Source: Flaccisagitta enflata (taxonomy: Eukaryota > Chaetognatha > Sagittoidea > Aphragmophora). Taken from it: 64,000 nt of DNA. Shown one piece after another: positions 11,646-22,790 of this stretch. Position 1 is the stretch's first letter. The number at the start of each line of letters is the position of its first letter. Both the position numbers and the translations under genes were made by a program. The stretch is from NCBI GenBank assembly GCA_965153355.1, contig OZ231128.1, positions 6,944,001 through 7,008,000 of the forward strand, read 5' to 3'. The notes beneath the pieces are model-generated. The model did not search any database and had not been told where the DNA came from. It worked only from the letters and a program-made list of their open reading frames with translations.

Positions 11646-12284
11646 TTTTGGGCAGCGGCCCTGAAGGGGACGAAGTCCTGTAGAACACAGGGGGACTTTC
11701 TTTCGTCCGTTCGTTTGTTTGTTTGTTCGTTCGTCCTCCCCCTCAGGCCTCAAATCTGGCCTCTGAGACCTCGAATCTGGCCTCTCAGGCCTCAAATCCA
11801 GCCTCTCAGACCTCAAATTCAGCCTCCTAGGCCTCAAATCCGGCCTCCCAGGCCTCAAATGGGGCCTCCCAGGCCTCAAACCTGGCCTCTCAGGCCTCAA
11901 ATTAGGCCTCTCAGGCCTCAAACCTGGCTTCTCAGGCCTCAAACCTGGCCTCTCAGGCCTCAATTTATTGCTCTTAGGCTTCAAATCAGTCATCTGACCT
12001 TTCAAACCTTAATCCAGCTCAAGTCAGCCCTCTGAAGCTTCCAATTGGCATTCTGAGGCCTTTTATCAGCCTTCTTAGGCCTCAGTTTAGGCTCTTTGAG
12101 ACCTTCAATAAGCTCTCTATAGCATCTCATCCACTTCTTCAGGAAGGACAAACGAAAGTCCCCCTGTGTTCTACAGGACTTCGTCCCCTTCGGGGCCGCT
12201 GCCCTGCTTCCCCTCACTCCAATTCACAGTCACTCAAAGCAGGGCAACGGGTATCGCTGACCACATATTGCCCTTGGGCGACCT
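11646..12284 (-). mobile_element. Family B hairpin-ended element, complete
   Basis: The 5' end, read on the minus strand, starts AGGTCGCCCAAGGGCAATAT at 12284. It continues through GGTCAGCGATACCC and a GCCCTGC...GCAGGGC stem to a GGCCCCGAAGGGG stem and a GTCCTGTAGAACAC stem. The 3' end at 11646 repeats only the last part, inverted, ending GCCGCTGCCCAAAA. Thus the inverted ends are offset. The interior is a roughly 20 bp array of the AGGCCTCAAATCTGGCCTCT type. Confidence 0.8.
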
Positions 12285-12290
12285 GTTTTT

Positions 12291-12373
12291 TCTTCTCCTC
12301 CTTCTTCTTCTTCTTCTTCTTCTTCTTCTTCTTCTTCTTCTTCTTCTTCTCCTTCGTTTTCTTCTTCTTCTCC
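12291..12373. repeat. (TTC)n microsatellite
   Basis: Imperfect TTC run. A similar TTC-rich tract resumes at 17817 beyond the inserted family A and LTR elements, so these probably landed inside it. Confidence 0.85.
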
Positions 12374-12376
12374 TTT

Positions 12377-12558
12377 TTAGTCGCGTGCACGCGACTCTAC
12401 AACCCGCTCTGTTTGTCGGTCCGTCAGTCCGTCGGTCCGTCACGCTTAGTTTTTTTGGCGTTTATGGACGGTTTCCGGGTTATTGCTCCAGCCCAACTGC
12501 CTAGTTGGTCAATTTTGTCACTGCCCCTGCCTACCCGCACGCGACTTGGGTAGACTTG
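12377..12558 (-). mobile_element. Family A element, 5' end missing
   Basis: Starts TTAGTCGCGTGCACGCGACT (inverse of the family 3' hairpin), has GTCGGTCC repeats and the CCTACCCGCACGCGAC core. The usual CCGTGTATCCGGCCTTG end is not present where the LTR element begins. Confidence 0.75.
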
Positions 12559-12859
12559 TGTTAGGATGTACCTTTGAGGATCTGGACGGACGTATGGATG
12601 AAGATAAGCGGATGAGTAGGGAATGAAGGACGAGTAGATGCAGACGCCAGGATGATGTGTGAACGCGGAGAAGGGGCGTAGATATATACAAGTATACAAG
12701 GAAAGGAGCATACAGTATATGAACCATGAACCGGGTGCGCCTCATATCTGAGGGCAAAGCAAACCAGCAGATGGCAATGATAATGGGGCACAGGATGAAC
12801 AATGACAAATAATAAACGATGTCAATGACAATGAGGGTAACTATACCGTGGGCCTAACA
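12559..12859. repeat. LTR, left copy
   Basis: 301 bp, TG...CA ends with a 7 bp terminal inverted repeat. It differs from the right copy by one A/G near 12609. Confidence 0.9.
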
Positions 12860-12957
12860 GAGGCTACCCTCTTTGAGTTTGTTCGTCCCGAACAAGAGAC
12901 AACACCGGGCGTGAAGTCAATTGTCCGGGCTCTGTGTTGAGGGTTTGGTTTGGTTAG

Positions 12958-13285
12958 GATGAGTTGCCACTGCGCCAAGTTGTACAATCGCCAAGGTAGT
13001 TCCACCGCAGAAGGATCGTCTGGTACCGAAGATTGTCAGGGTTCCAGAAAGGCCCAGCACCCTGATGATGAGTCGCCACCGCGCCACATTCCACAACTGC
13101 CAAGATGGTACCTCCGCCGCATTGTCTAATGATGACAATTATCAGGGTGCCGGATAGGCCCAGCATCCTGATGAAGAGTCGCCACTGCGCCACGTTCCAC
13201 AATCGTCAAGATGGTTCCACTGCAGGAGTGTCCGGAAACAATGATTATCAAAGTACCAGAAGGGCCCAATGCCAAGATGAAAATA
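12958..13285. repeat. Tandem repeat of about 107 bp, three copies
   Basis: Units begin at about 12958, 13067 and 13173 with GATGAGTyGCCAC-type sequence and share GCGCCACGTTCCACAATCG and AGGCCCAGCA segments. They are diverged. Confidence 0.8.
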
Positions 13286-13382
13286 ACGCCTAAAGGATTT
13301 TCAAGGCAGCGTAGAGGTCCAAAATGAGGCTCTGCAGATAGTGATTGCCAGTAGGTCTACTTTGAGGGGAGAGTCTGGTAAT

Positions 13383-13675
13383 GGTTGTTGAATGGCGTTA
13401 TTGAACAGCGTTGTTGAATGGCGTTGTTGGTGTTGTCTAACGATGTTGTCAAACGGCATTGTCAAACAGCATTGTCAATCAGCGTCGTCGAACCGCATTG
13501 TCAAACGGCATTGTCGAATGGCGTTGTAGAACGGCAATGTAGAACGGCGTTGTCAAAACGGCGTTGTCGAATGGCGTTGTCAAACGGCGTTGTCGAACGG
13601 CGTTGTGGAAAGGCATTGTTGAATGGCGTTGTTGAGCGGCGTTGTTGAATGGCGTCGTTGAATGGCGTTGTCAGG
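13383..13675. repeat. 13 bp minisatellite
   Basis: About 22 degenerate copies of GGCGTTGTCGAAC. Apparent proteins (VVEPHCQTALS type) are by-products of the array. Confidence 0.85.
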
Positions 13676-16185
13676 GGGCAATGGTGGTGTGGTGACAATA
13701 TTAGGGCGATACAACGGCGGTGTAGAAGGGTTGAGGATGATGTAGTACGATCACAGGTGTACCGGCCATTACTAAACCATCGCAGTTGTCCAAAGCGACC
13801 AATGCAAGAATGCGAAGGTTGGATCTGGTCAGTCATGCAAAGGGCATTTGTTTAATTTCCGCGGAAGTTAGGTAAGAATTTACCTAAACACTAGAGGCAG
13901 TCCCCCATTTGAAGTGGATCGTCTCGATACACAAATCAAAGAGGGTTTTGTCTGGAAAAGAACACCATGAAGAGATGGTGTTTGTGCAGTACTTAGTGCA
14001 GCAGGAGTTGACTAGATGGTTGCTGTAATCAGAATTGATAAGTGTGATTGATAAACTTCGCGGCTATTGCCTTTATGTCGCAAAAAATTGGGTCTGGGTT
14101 TTTGCAGATCCAGTGTAAATAATCTAAGTTGGTCAAGAATGAGGCGAGCCAGCGCCTCAGCACCTGTAGCCAGCCGCCAAAAGAAACCGTCGCAGGTGTC
14201 CAATGCGCCGATGATGGGTAAGCGGTAATGTCGAAAGACCAGGGAATCTGTGGGGGTCAGATAACAATAATATCCGCCATCTCCTGTTTGGAGTGGATCG
14301 TCCTAATACAATGCTTAAATCCCTCCTCTTATGGTGTGGCGAGTGATTGGATCTGGGTTTTTAACAGGAGTCCAAGTGAAGTAACAAAGCAGATGGTGGA
14401 GAGATTCTAGATTCCGTACTACATGCGGCGACACTCGATGGTGATGCGATGACGATATGTTGGTGTGACAGCAATTCAGGGATGAGGCAGAAGCCAACCA
14501 TGGATGAGTAGTAAGGTGCTAAAAGTTAAAGGCAGTCCCCCATTTGAGGTGGCGCGGCGGAGGTTTATCCAGTACTCCGTGAGGTGCTGAAAGATCCCAT
14601 TATCCAGCATCAAAAGAGTGGATAGTCGGCAGTGTCGAGAGCAGATATAAGTAGTGTAAGTTGTATAATGGCATTAATAGGTAGTAATAACAATGCGAAG
14701 TGTTGGGTCTGGGTTGCGATTAAATCCAGAAGAGGCATATAAAAACAAGGAACAAGATAACAAGTAACTTTGAATGAAGGCGATGATCACGGCTGGGAGG
14801 TAATTCCCCATCAAAGATCCAAAAATGTTTGGTTAAAAGCAATGATGGCAGATGGGAAGCAGTCCCCCCATCCAAGATCTTAAGAAAGTTTTGTCTGGCA
14901 AATGGGCAATTATCAAAGTGCATGAGAACAGATGCAAAACTGCATGAACCCACAATGTAAAGATCCAGATTTTGAGAGGCGCCAAACTTGCAACATTGCA
15001 CCTTACCAGCAAAGTTTTTGCCAAAAATGTCCACAATTTCACATCCCACGGCATTCGATGAGGCCCACACACGCCGTTAATGAACATCCAGGCAGCAGTC
15101 AAGTTGCGGTTATAAGGTTAGTAGTTAATGATCCAGGCACGCAGCTGCATCAAAAGAGCGAGAGCTAATGATGGACCTGGGCAAAGTCCGCCGGCAACTG
15201 TACCTGTTGCAGTAATGAAGTAAGAGAGGAAAGAAGATTTGGTCTGGGTACCTGCAGGTTTGTCATTCCGTCACTCCACAGAAAAAGGCGATGGCAATAT
15301 AGACAGTCAATACATGAAGAAACAAGGTAGGACAATGATCCAGCTTGTTGGCAAACAGCCAACCGAGTCCACTTTTTTGTTATGAATTTGTTCTGTTCAG
15401 TTAGGGGCCTGTTGCAGATAAGGGCGACTATTCCAATAGGCATCAACAGTTGGTGGCAAGAAGTAGTATAGAGGAATTCTTACTCAAAAGAGATTAAGGT
15501 CTGGTGATCGTTTTCTCTTCAAGATGTAGTCCTGGGCAGTAGTATATGGATGAGAAAAAAAGTTGGATCTGGTTACTTGGAGAGCTTTGTTGGTGAAAAG
15601 TGTGAGCTTGGGGTTGATTTGAGTATGAAGTAAGGCATGGTTGTTCAGTGGTTGTTTGTAACTCGCTAGGCGCATTTGTCCGTCAACACATAAAACAAGA
15701 TGGCAATAGAATGCTATGTCTGGAGCTGGTGTTTGGCCACCAGTTGGCAACTTTTAAGAGGTTTGTGCCCGGCGAGCGGTATTCCAGCGACGCTTAGGCG
15801 GGGGTGCGTATTCCAGCAGCACGTGATTAGAAGGCGCGGATTCCAGCTGCTCTAGCAACTACAACGCGGTCTTTTCCAGTTGCTTGCGGCATCGAGACGC
15901 GGAATTCCAGCTGCTCTCGGACTCGCAACGCGGTCCCACGAAGTGTTCCTCTGTGGCGTTCCAGCTGCTTGCAGTTGATAGACGCGGTCACGCTACACTT
16001 CGAAACACGCCGCAGACGCTAAGGTAGTAGTTGGCGATGATTGCGATGATGTGGAGAGCTAAATTCCCCAAAAGTAAAGCAGTTTTGTCTTTTAACAAAA
16101 ATTCCTATTTTTAAAGAGCACACACCCGGTTCAGCACAAAAGTTATTTACAATTCCGCATTCCTTAATGTATCTATATACAGTAT
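13676..16185. other. Interior of the non-coding LTR element
   Basis: No convincing coding frame. Recurrent short phrases (GGCAGTCCCCCATTTGA at about 13896 and 14530; TCTGGGTTT at several places) suggest an old internal duplication of non-coding sequence. Confidence 0.5.
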
Positions 16186-16340
16186 CAGCGGCGTAGGACA
16201 AGGGACATCAGGGACATCAATTGATGTCCCTGCTGTCGGGACACCAAAGTTGTCGGGACACCAAAGAAGATAAAAAGAAAGAGAAAGGAAGAAAAAAAAA
16301 GAAAAAAAGAAAAAGAAAAAAAAAAGAAAAAAAGGAAAAG

Positions 16341-16420
<80 letters not shown>

Positions 16421-16866
16421 GGACAAACAGCGAAAGTAAAAAAGTAAAAAAGAAATAGATGAAACAAAAGATGAAGACGTAAAGAAAAGAAAATAGTAAA
16501 ACCGACAGAAAGACAAAAAGACTGATATATGGACTCATAAAACCTATGAGAGATTAGAAATTGAAAGTGACAGGTTATGAAATATTGCTCTCTTCGTCTT
16601 GAATTCCTGATCACCTTCTCTCATCCACCTTCAAAACGCACAAGCTGTGGCTGAGAAAGAAAATAACTATTTTCTCATATACTAGGCATGATTAGGCCCC
16701 ATCCCACTTAACTAAAATCTCAAAGAAAACAAGAGTATGGTAGGCATTACAATTTTTCAAAATTTTCAAGCAAAAACTACATATTATTGTCTGTTGGGAC
16801 ACCAGATTTGTCGGACACTAGTTTGGTGGCTGAAGTCCCAAGAAATCCAGCTCCCCTACGCCGCTG
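16186..16866. mobile_element. hAT-like non-autonomous element, 681 bp
   Basis: Inverted ends CAGCGGCGTAGG are flanked by a perfect 8 bp duplication TACAGTAT (16178-16185 and 16867-16874). An 8 bp duplication plus CAG-type ends is the hAT pattern. The interior has an A-rich tract and a (GA)n run at 16349-16410, with no transposase. Confidence 0.88.
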
Positions 16867-17511
16867 TACAGTATGATTGAATAAAGAGTACCATCCAAAC
16901 CAATGTTGTTGAGGTAGATGTCGAGGCGAAAGATGTAAGCAAAGGTAAGAGATGGAAGGGAACCTCGTCGCCTTCTACAGCACCTCTGCCGGGCGTGGAC
17001 AGAACCGACGGATCCCGTAAAGATCCCTGTGCCGAGGGATCACCCGCCGTAACCCGTTTTGCGAAGGGGGGGATTGCTGTAGACAGTGAAGAGTTGGTCT
17101 GGTACCAGTGAAGTAGGATCCTCCTGTGGTATCGACGGGATTGCCATCAGTTGAAAACTTGCCTCGTTCCGTTTGCCACAGTAGCGAAGTACTACCCCCG
17201 AAAACGAGTGCTACGACGTACGAGCCCGCACCCCTCAAGCTGTAATTCCCAATGGTCCCAGCGCTATTGTGGACATGTCCGGCGATAGAGAATCCTCTAC
17301 CCGGGGGGTGCACAACTAGGCCCATCAGGCCAACAAGGGTTAAGGCACGTTAGCGTACGAAGATGATGATAGGGCAGGTGCAAAGCAAATCGTAGAGTCG
17401 TGCGTGAATGAGTCAAATGTCGAGGTTTGGACGGTGATGTCTGGGAAGGAGCAGACAGACCCAGATTCTGCCCAAGTGCGGTATGCCCTTGAGCTTAGGC
17501 CGAGCACCATC
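16867..17511. other. Interior of the non-coding LTR element, right part
   Basis: GC-richer than its surroundings. A 116-codon minus-strand frame (16975-17325) is open but matches nothing I recognise, and I do not call it. Confidence 0.4.
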
Positions 17512-17812
17512 TGTTAGGATGTACCTTTGAGGATCTGGACGGACGTATGGATGAAGATGAGCGGATGAGTAGGGAATGAAGGACGAGTAGATGCAGACGC
17601 CAGGATGATGTGTGAACGCGGAGAAGGGGCGTAGATATATACAAGTATACAAGGAAAGGAGCATACAGTATATGAACCATGAACCGGGTGCGCCTCATAT
17701 CTGAGGGCAAAGCAAACCAGCAGATGGCAATGATAATGGGGCACAGGATGAACAATGACAAATAATAAACGATGTCAATGACAATGAGGGTAACTATACC
17801 GTGGGCCTAACA
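17512..17812. repeat. LTR, right copy
   Basis: 301 bp, followed directly by the CTTG duplication. Confidence 0.9.
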
Positions 17813-17816
17813 CTTG

Positions 17817-18724
17817 TTCTTCTTCTTCTCCTCGTTTTTCATCTACTTCTTCTTCATCTTCCTCTTCTTCTTCTTCTGCTTCTTGTTCTTCTTTTTATTC
17901 TTTGTTTTCATTTTTTTGTTTTTCTCACATAAGGCGGAATTTTAAGATATCAGCGATTCACATGTGACGTTGGCCAATAGATATGTAAAACACTGACTCA
18001 CCAAGATGTAGTTACCCATATTTCCTTGTTCTTAAACATCTCCCAGCGGAAATCGTCCCGTTTGAACCGCCAGCCAAAAACGAAAGGAATCAGAAGAATA
18101 AACCGACACCGAGTCTGACCGCGATTTTCCCTCCGACGATGATTCAACCGAAGATAACGCACTTGGGTGCTTCACATAGCAAAAGTTGGAAATTTTCTTT
18201 TACCATATCTTTTCATTAATTATAGCTACTATTTTGTTTTAAATGGCGTTTTTTATTACTTCACACCCTGCTTTATCTGTTAATCTATCCATTTGTCAGT
18301 CCATTGATGTCATTTCACTTCCTTTTCCGGTTTTTTATTCTTTTACCGCACGGCACTTGCTTTACAGGTATAGCTCTATAAAACAAAAAAATGAAGGAAT
18401 AAAGAAAAGATAGTCTTTTATCTAATTTTTTTGTTTTTCATATTACAACAAAAAGCAACACATTAAATGTCAGAAGGGGTCATAATGAAAAACCTTACAC
18501 AAGTATAACAAAATATTCTAATCTTTAAAGTATCAAAATTTTTCTGGTTAGATATTTTATGGAAAATTAGTACAGTTGAGCTTCACTAGAGCACATGCCA
18601 AGGGACCGGCCAAAATTATGCCTTATTGTGAAACTACCTTATTGTCAATATGAAAATAACAACAAAATCTTTCAAGGGACTGTAAGAAAAACAGTTTATC
18701 TCAAAACATGAAAAACAGTTCAAA
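17817..18724. other. TTC-rich tract and unassigned sequence
   Basis: A degenerate TTC run to about 17900 continues the tract at 12291. After that, AT-rich sequence without a supportable feature. A 37 bp stretch around 18685-18721 also occurs at 2662-2698. Confidence 0.45.
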
Positions 18725-18963
18725 TTTACCTTAGTTTGGTTTTAGGTGGTTAAGGTGGCCTGGGTGAAATATGCTTCGTCGTTGCTTGTTTACTACCACC
18801 TTGTAGCTGATTTGGGTGGTTTTAGGTGGTTGAGGTGGCCTGGGTGAAATATGCTTTGTCGTTGCTCGCAAACTACCACTGTGTAGCTGATTTGGGTGGT
18901 TTTAGGTGGTTGAGGTGGCCGGGGTGAAATATGCTTTGTCGTTGCTTGATAACTACCACTGTG
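18725..18963. repeat. 80 bp tandem repeat, three copies
   Basis: Units carry GGTTTTAGGTGGTTGAGGTG, then GTGAAATATGCTTTGTCG, then ACTACCACTGTGTAGC. Anchors at 18781, 18861 and 18941 give an exact 80 bp period. Confidence 0.93.
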
Positions 18964-18964
18964 A

Positions 18965-19353
18965 AAGGAGGCCTCCTAGACCCCAAATCAGGCCTCCTGA
19001 ACCCTGAATCAGGCCTCCCAGACCCCAAGTCTGGTCTTCCAGAACCTAAATCAGGCATCCCAAACCCCACATCAGGCCTTCCAGAACCCAAATCAGACAT
19101 TCCAGACTCCAAATCTGACCTCCCAGGCACCAAATCAGGCCTGCAAGGCCCCAAATCAAACCCAAACTAGCCAATCCAATCTAACTGCTTCAATATCAAG
19201 CTTTGAGACCCTCCTGAAAAATTTTCCTGTGTGGAATCATAGATCATCTGCTCCTCCGGGGCCGCTGCCCCAATACCACAACACTACAAAATCAAATGAA
19301 GTCAATGGGGCAATTGGAACCGCTAACCATAATAATGCTTGAGCAACCTGTTA
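18965..19353 (-). mobile_element. Family B element, 3' truncated
   Basis: On the minus strand it begins AGGTTGCTCAAGC at about 19353, then GGTTAGCGGTTCC and a GGGGCAGCGGCCCCGGAGG hairpin. It passes into a degenerate array of about 21 bp of the CCCAAATCAGGCCTCC type. The terminal GCTGCCCAAAA end is missing. Confidence 0.7.
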
Positions 19354-20001
19354 TCGTTAATAGTTTTAATTTGGGGCCTTAGAGGTCTGATCTAAGATCT
19401 AAGAGGCCTAATTTTGGGTCTGATTTGAGGTCTGGGAGGCCTGATTTGGGGCCTGCAGGTCTGAGAGGCCTAATTTGGGACCTGGGAGGTCTGAATTGAG
19501 GTCTGGGAGGCCTGATTTGGGGCCTGGGAGGTCTGATTTGAGGTCTGGAAAGTTTGAATAGGGTACTGGAGGTCTGGGAGGTCTGATCTGAGGTCTGAAA
19601 GGCTTGATTTTGGGCCTGGGAGGTCTGAAAGGTCCAATTTAGGGCCTGAGAGGTCTGATTTGAGGTGTGGGAGGCCTGATTCAAGGTCTGGGAGGCCTGA
19701 TTGAGGTCTAAGAGGCCCAGTTTGGGGCCTGGGAGGCCTGTTTTGAGGTCTGGGATGCCTGCTTAGAGGTCTGGGATGCTTGATTTGAGGTCTGGGACGC
19801 CTGATTTGAAGGCCGGGAGGCCTGATTCAGGACCTGGGAGGTCTGATTTGAGGTCTCAAAGGCCTGATTTGGAGCCTGGAAGGTTTGATTTGAGGTCTGG
19901 GAGGCCTGATTAAGGGACTGGAGGTCTGGGAGGTCTGATTTGATGTCTGGAAAGCCTGATTTGGGGCCTGAGAGGTCTGATTTGAGGTCTGGGAGGCCTG
20001 G

Positions 20002-21190
20002 TTGGGCAGCGGCCCCAAAGGGGCAGATGCTCTCAAATATCCAGAAATTTCTCCTCCTACATCCATCCGTCCGTCCCCCCCCCGCCTTAAGATCCAAATC
20101 CTGGGTGTGAGGCCCAAAACCCAGCCTTGAAGGCCAAGTCCCAACCTTGAAGCCCAGATATCAGCATTGAGGTCAAAATCCCAGTCTCGAGGCCCAAATC
20201 CCCGCCTTGAGGCCCAAATCCCAGCCTTGATGTCCAAATCTAAACCTTGAGGCCCAAATCCCAGCCTTGAAGCTCAAATCTCAGCCTTGAGGCCCAAATC
20301 CCAGCCTTGAGGTCAAACAGGTCGCCCAAGGGCAATATGTGGTCAGCGATACCCGTTGCCCTGCTTTGAGTGATTGTGAATTGGAGTGAGGGGAAGCAGG
20401 GCAGCGGCCCCAAAGGGGACAATGTCCTGTAGAACACAGGGGGGTCTTTCTTCGTCCTGCCTGAAGAAGTGGATGATATGCTGACCGAAGGCCCTCAAGA
20501 GCCTTAACTGAGGTCTAAGAAAGCTGATGTAAGGCCTAAGACTGTCAATTAGAAGCTTGAGCTGGCTGGCTTCAGGCTTGAAAGAGCTGGATTAAGGCTT
20601 GAAAGGTAAGAGGACTGTTTTGACGCCTGAGAGCAATAAATTGAGGCTTAGATAGCTGATTTTAGGCCTTAAAGGCCTGATTTGAGGCCTGAGAGGCCAG
20701 GTTTAAGCCTTGAGGATTTGGAATAGAGGCCTGAGGAGCCAAATTGAGGCCTGAGAGGCCAGGTTTGAAGCCTAAGAGGCCAGGATTGAGGCCTGAAAGG
20801 TTGGATTTGAGACCTGAGAGGCTGGATTTGTGACCTGAGAGGCTAGATCTGAGGCCTAAGAGGCCAGATTTGAGGTCTCAGAGACCAGATTTGAGGCCTG
20901 AGGGCCCTGATGACGGGGGGGGGGGACGAACGGACAAACGAACGAACGAACGAAAGTCCCCTGTGTTCTACAGGACATCGTCCCCTTCGGGGCCGCTGCC
21001 CAAAAACCCGAACCTTGAGGCCAGAATCTGAGCCGAGGTCCACACTTATGCCTTGAGGCCTAAATCAAAGAAACTTACTTAGTATAGGTCTTGGCCCCTG
21101 CGGGGCCGCTGCCCCTCTAACCACCTCTTACCCACATACACTCACATAAGGGCAACAGGTACCGCTGACCATCTAACGCTTTTGCGACTA
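20002..21190 (-). mobile_element. Family B element, middle nested copy
   Basis: The 5' end on the minus strand is TAGTCGCAAAAGCGTTAG at 21190, followed by GGTCAGCGGTACC. The 3' end is at 20002 (TTGGGCAGCGGCCCC). Its array unit, AAATCCCAGCCTTGAGGCCC, lies on both sides of a third family B copy. Confidence 0.75.
20319..21005 (+). mobile_element. Family B element, innermost nested copy
   Basis: Complete: AGGTCGCCCAAGGGCAATAT at the left, GGCCGCTGCCCAAAA at the right. Its own array is of GAGGCCTGAGAGGCCAGATT type. A poly-G run and GAAC repeats precede the 3' hairpin. Confidence 0.82.
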
Positions 21191-21469
21191 TTTTAGCTCT
21201 GGGAGGCTTGATTTTAGGTCTGATAGGCCTGATTTGGGGCCTGGGAGGCCTAATTTGGGGTCTGTGGGGGGGGGACGACGACGAAAACGGAAACAAAGAG
21301 AACCGAAAAATTCCCCTCTGTGGAATCATAGGTCATCTGCCCCTCCGGGGCGGCTGCCCAAAAAGAGCAAATCATGCATTTGGACAGGAGCAGTAATGCA
21401 AAATGGGCCAAAAGACCCCAAAAATAGCATTATCAAGATTTGGTTAGAGGAGTTTATTATTGTACTTAC

Positions 21470-21660
21470 CACAATCTTCCTCATCTTTCCAGTTACCACA
21501 GTCGTTGGCCGTATCACATTGCCAGCTTTTTGATACACAATTCTTGCCACCATCCTGGCAGTCAAATTGGCTTTTGGGGCAATAACCGCAAGATTCTGCA
21601 TTCTTACAGTTACCCCTTTGTTTTCCGTCTCTGTGTATGCAATCGCAATATTTGTCTTCC
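21470..21660 (-). CDS. Host exon: LDL-receptor class A domain
   Basis: A 191 bp exon bounded by a good acceptor (TTTGAATGCAG) and a consensus donor (G|GTAAGT). Between the partial codons are 63 codons. The first part is Cys-rich (DKYCDCIHRDGKQRGNC). The second is a complete LDLa module with six cysteines: from CPKSQFDCQDGGKNC to WQCDTANDCGNWKDEEDC. LDLa modules bind calcium through the acidic C-terminal residues and act outside the cell as binding modules. Here the usual SDE triplet is KDE. The 3' boundary is phase 1, usual for LDLa. The start is phase 2, so it does not join directly to the Gla exon, and a linking exon must be missing from view. Confidence 0.85.
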
Positions 21661-21763
21661 CTGCATTCAAACAAAAAGAAGGATTAGGGGAGGGTGGGGC
21701 TATTTGGGACAAAAAAACAACATTTTTCAATATAAAGAATTTTAGGATTAAATTGAAAACAAG

Positions 21764-22315
21764 TCATCGAAGGATCGCACATGGTCAGCGGTACCCGATG
21801 CCCTGCTTGGAGTGATCAGCTGAAGAAGAGGAGTGAGAGCAGGGCAGCGGCCCCAAAGGGCCGATGTCCTGTAGGACATAGGGGAGAATTTCCTCACATT
21901 CTGAGAAGGCATATTTTAAGCCTTTGGGGCAATTTTCAATGATATTCAATGGGAGTTATACTTTTTCATAATTTATTGTCAATTTTTCATGTTATTCAAT
22001 GAGAATTTCATATTCTTCTTTTCTTATCAATTTTCCATGCTATCCAGTAGGAATATTGCATTTTTTTCCTTTTTTTGTTAATTTTCAATGTTATTCAATG
22101 GGAAATTTACATTTTTTTATTTTTTTGTAAATTTTCCATGTTATTTAATGGGATATTTGCATTTTGACATTTTCCTTTGTTATTCGATGGGATTTGAGAA
22201 TTGAGAAGCTTGGGTGGAACGTACGGACAGACGGACGGACGGACGTACAGACGGACGTAAGGAAATTCACCCCTGTGTCCTACAGAACATTGGCCCTTTG
22301 GGGCCGCTGCCCAAA
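21764..22315 (+). mobile_element. Family B element, complete
   Basis: Starts TCATCGAAGGATCGC, then GGTCAGCGGTACCCG, with a GCCCTGC...GCAGGGC stem and the GGCCCCAAAGGGCC hairpin. It ends GGCCGCTGCCCAAAAA. The interior is four or five diverged units of about 60 bp with TTCCATGTTATTCAATGGGA. Confidence 0.8.
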
Positions 22316-22382
22316 AAGGGACTGGTGCCAAAACATAGTTAATCCTTCCCTCGAAAATACCAAGTTACAAAAATTTTCCTTT

Positions 22383-22475
22383 TTAGTCGCATGCACGCGA
22401 CTCTACACCTTGCCGTGTTGGTCGGTAGGTCGGTAGGTCCATCCGTCGGTCGGTCCGTCGGTTGGTCCGTCACAT
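22383..22475 (-). mobile_element. Family A fragment
   Basis: TTAGTCGCATGCACGCGACT followed by GTCGGT/GTCC repeats. The other end is not found nearby. Confidence 0.7.
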
Positions 22476-22596
22476 TTCTAAAATTATGACTTTCTAAGGT
22501 TTTTTGAGGTAATTTAAGGTACTCTAGGGTACACTGCGAACCATAAAAAAGGAAACAGCTGTTCTATAAGATATTTCTCATGAACAAAATGAGTTT

Positions 22597-22790
22597 TTAG
22601 TTGCGGACACGCAACTCTATAAGAGGCTTTGTCCGTCCGTCGGTTGGTCGGTCGGTCGGTTGGTCGGTTGGTTGGTTGGTTGGTTGGTTGGTCGGTTGGT
22701 CCGTAGAGGTGATCGAGTCGAAAAGTGGGAAAACGCGCATTTCCGCCCCTGCCCACCCGTCCGCAACTGGTGGCCGTGTATCCGGCCTTG
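22597..22790 (-). mobile_element. Family A element, complete
   Basis: Runs from TTAGTTGCGGACACGCAACT to CCGTGTATCCGGCCTTG with a (TTGG)n tract inside. The hairpin stem is GTTGCG/CGCAAC, a compensated version of the GTCGCG/CGCGAC stem. Confidence 0.85.

Larger units (their letters stand above)
12559..17812. mobile_element. Non-coding LTR retrotransposon (5.25 kb, LARD-like)
   Basis: Two 301 bp LTRs (12559-12859, 17512-17812) start TGTTAGG and end CCTAACA. They are flanked by the duplication CTTG (12555-12558, 17813-17816). By eye they differ at a single base. Read on the minus strand, GATGGTGCTCGGCC follows the LTR and offers a TGG-type primer site, so minus orientation is favoured but not proven. 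No gag or pol is visible in either strand. The interior has tandem repeats and an inserted hAT-like element. Confidence 0.85.
19372..21364 (+). mobile_element. Family B element, outermost of three nested copies
   Basis: A roughly 21 bp array (GGGAGGTCTGATTTGAGGTC type) runs 19372-20001 and resumes at 21197-21262. It is followed by GGTCATCTGCCCCTCCGGGG and the family end CGGCTGCCCAAAA at 21364. The interruption is the next family B copy. The 5' hairpin end is not seen. Confidence 0.65.

Noticed and set aside
16975-17325. 116-codon frame in the non-coding LTR element
   Set aside because: No recognisable motif and the overlapping frames are equally GC-rich; insufficient evidence.
21764-22315. 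tRNA-derived SINE
   Set aside because: The GGTCAGCGGTACCCG end looked promoter-like, but no A-box/B-box pair with correct spacing and no tRNA fold was found.
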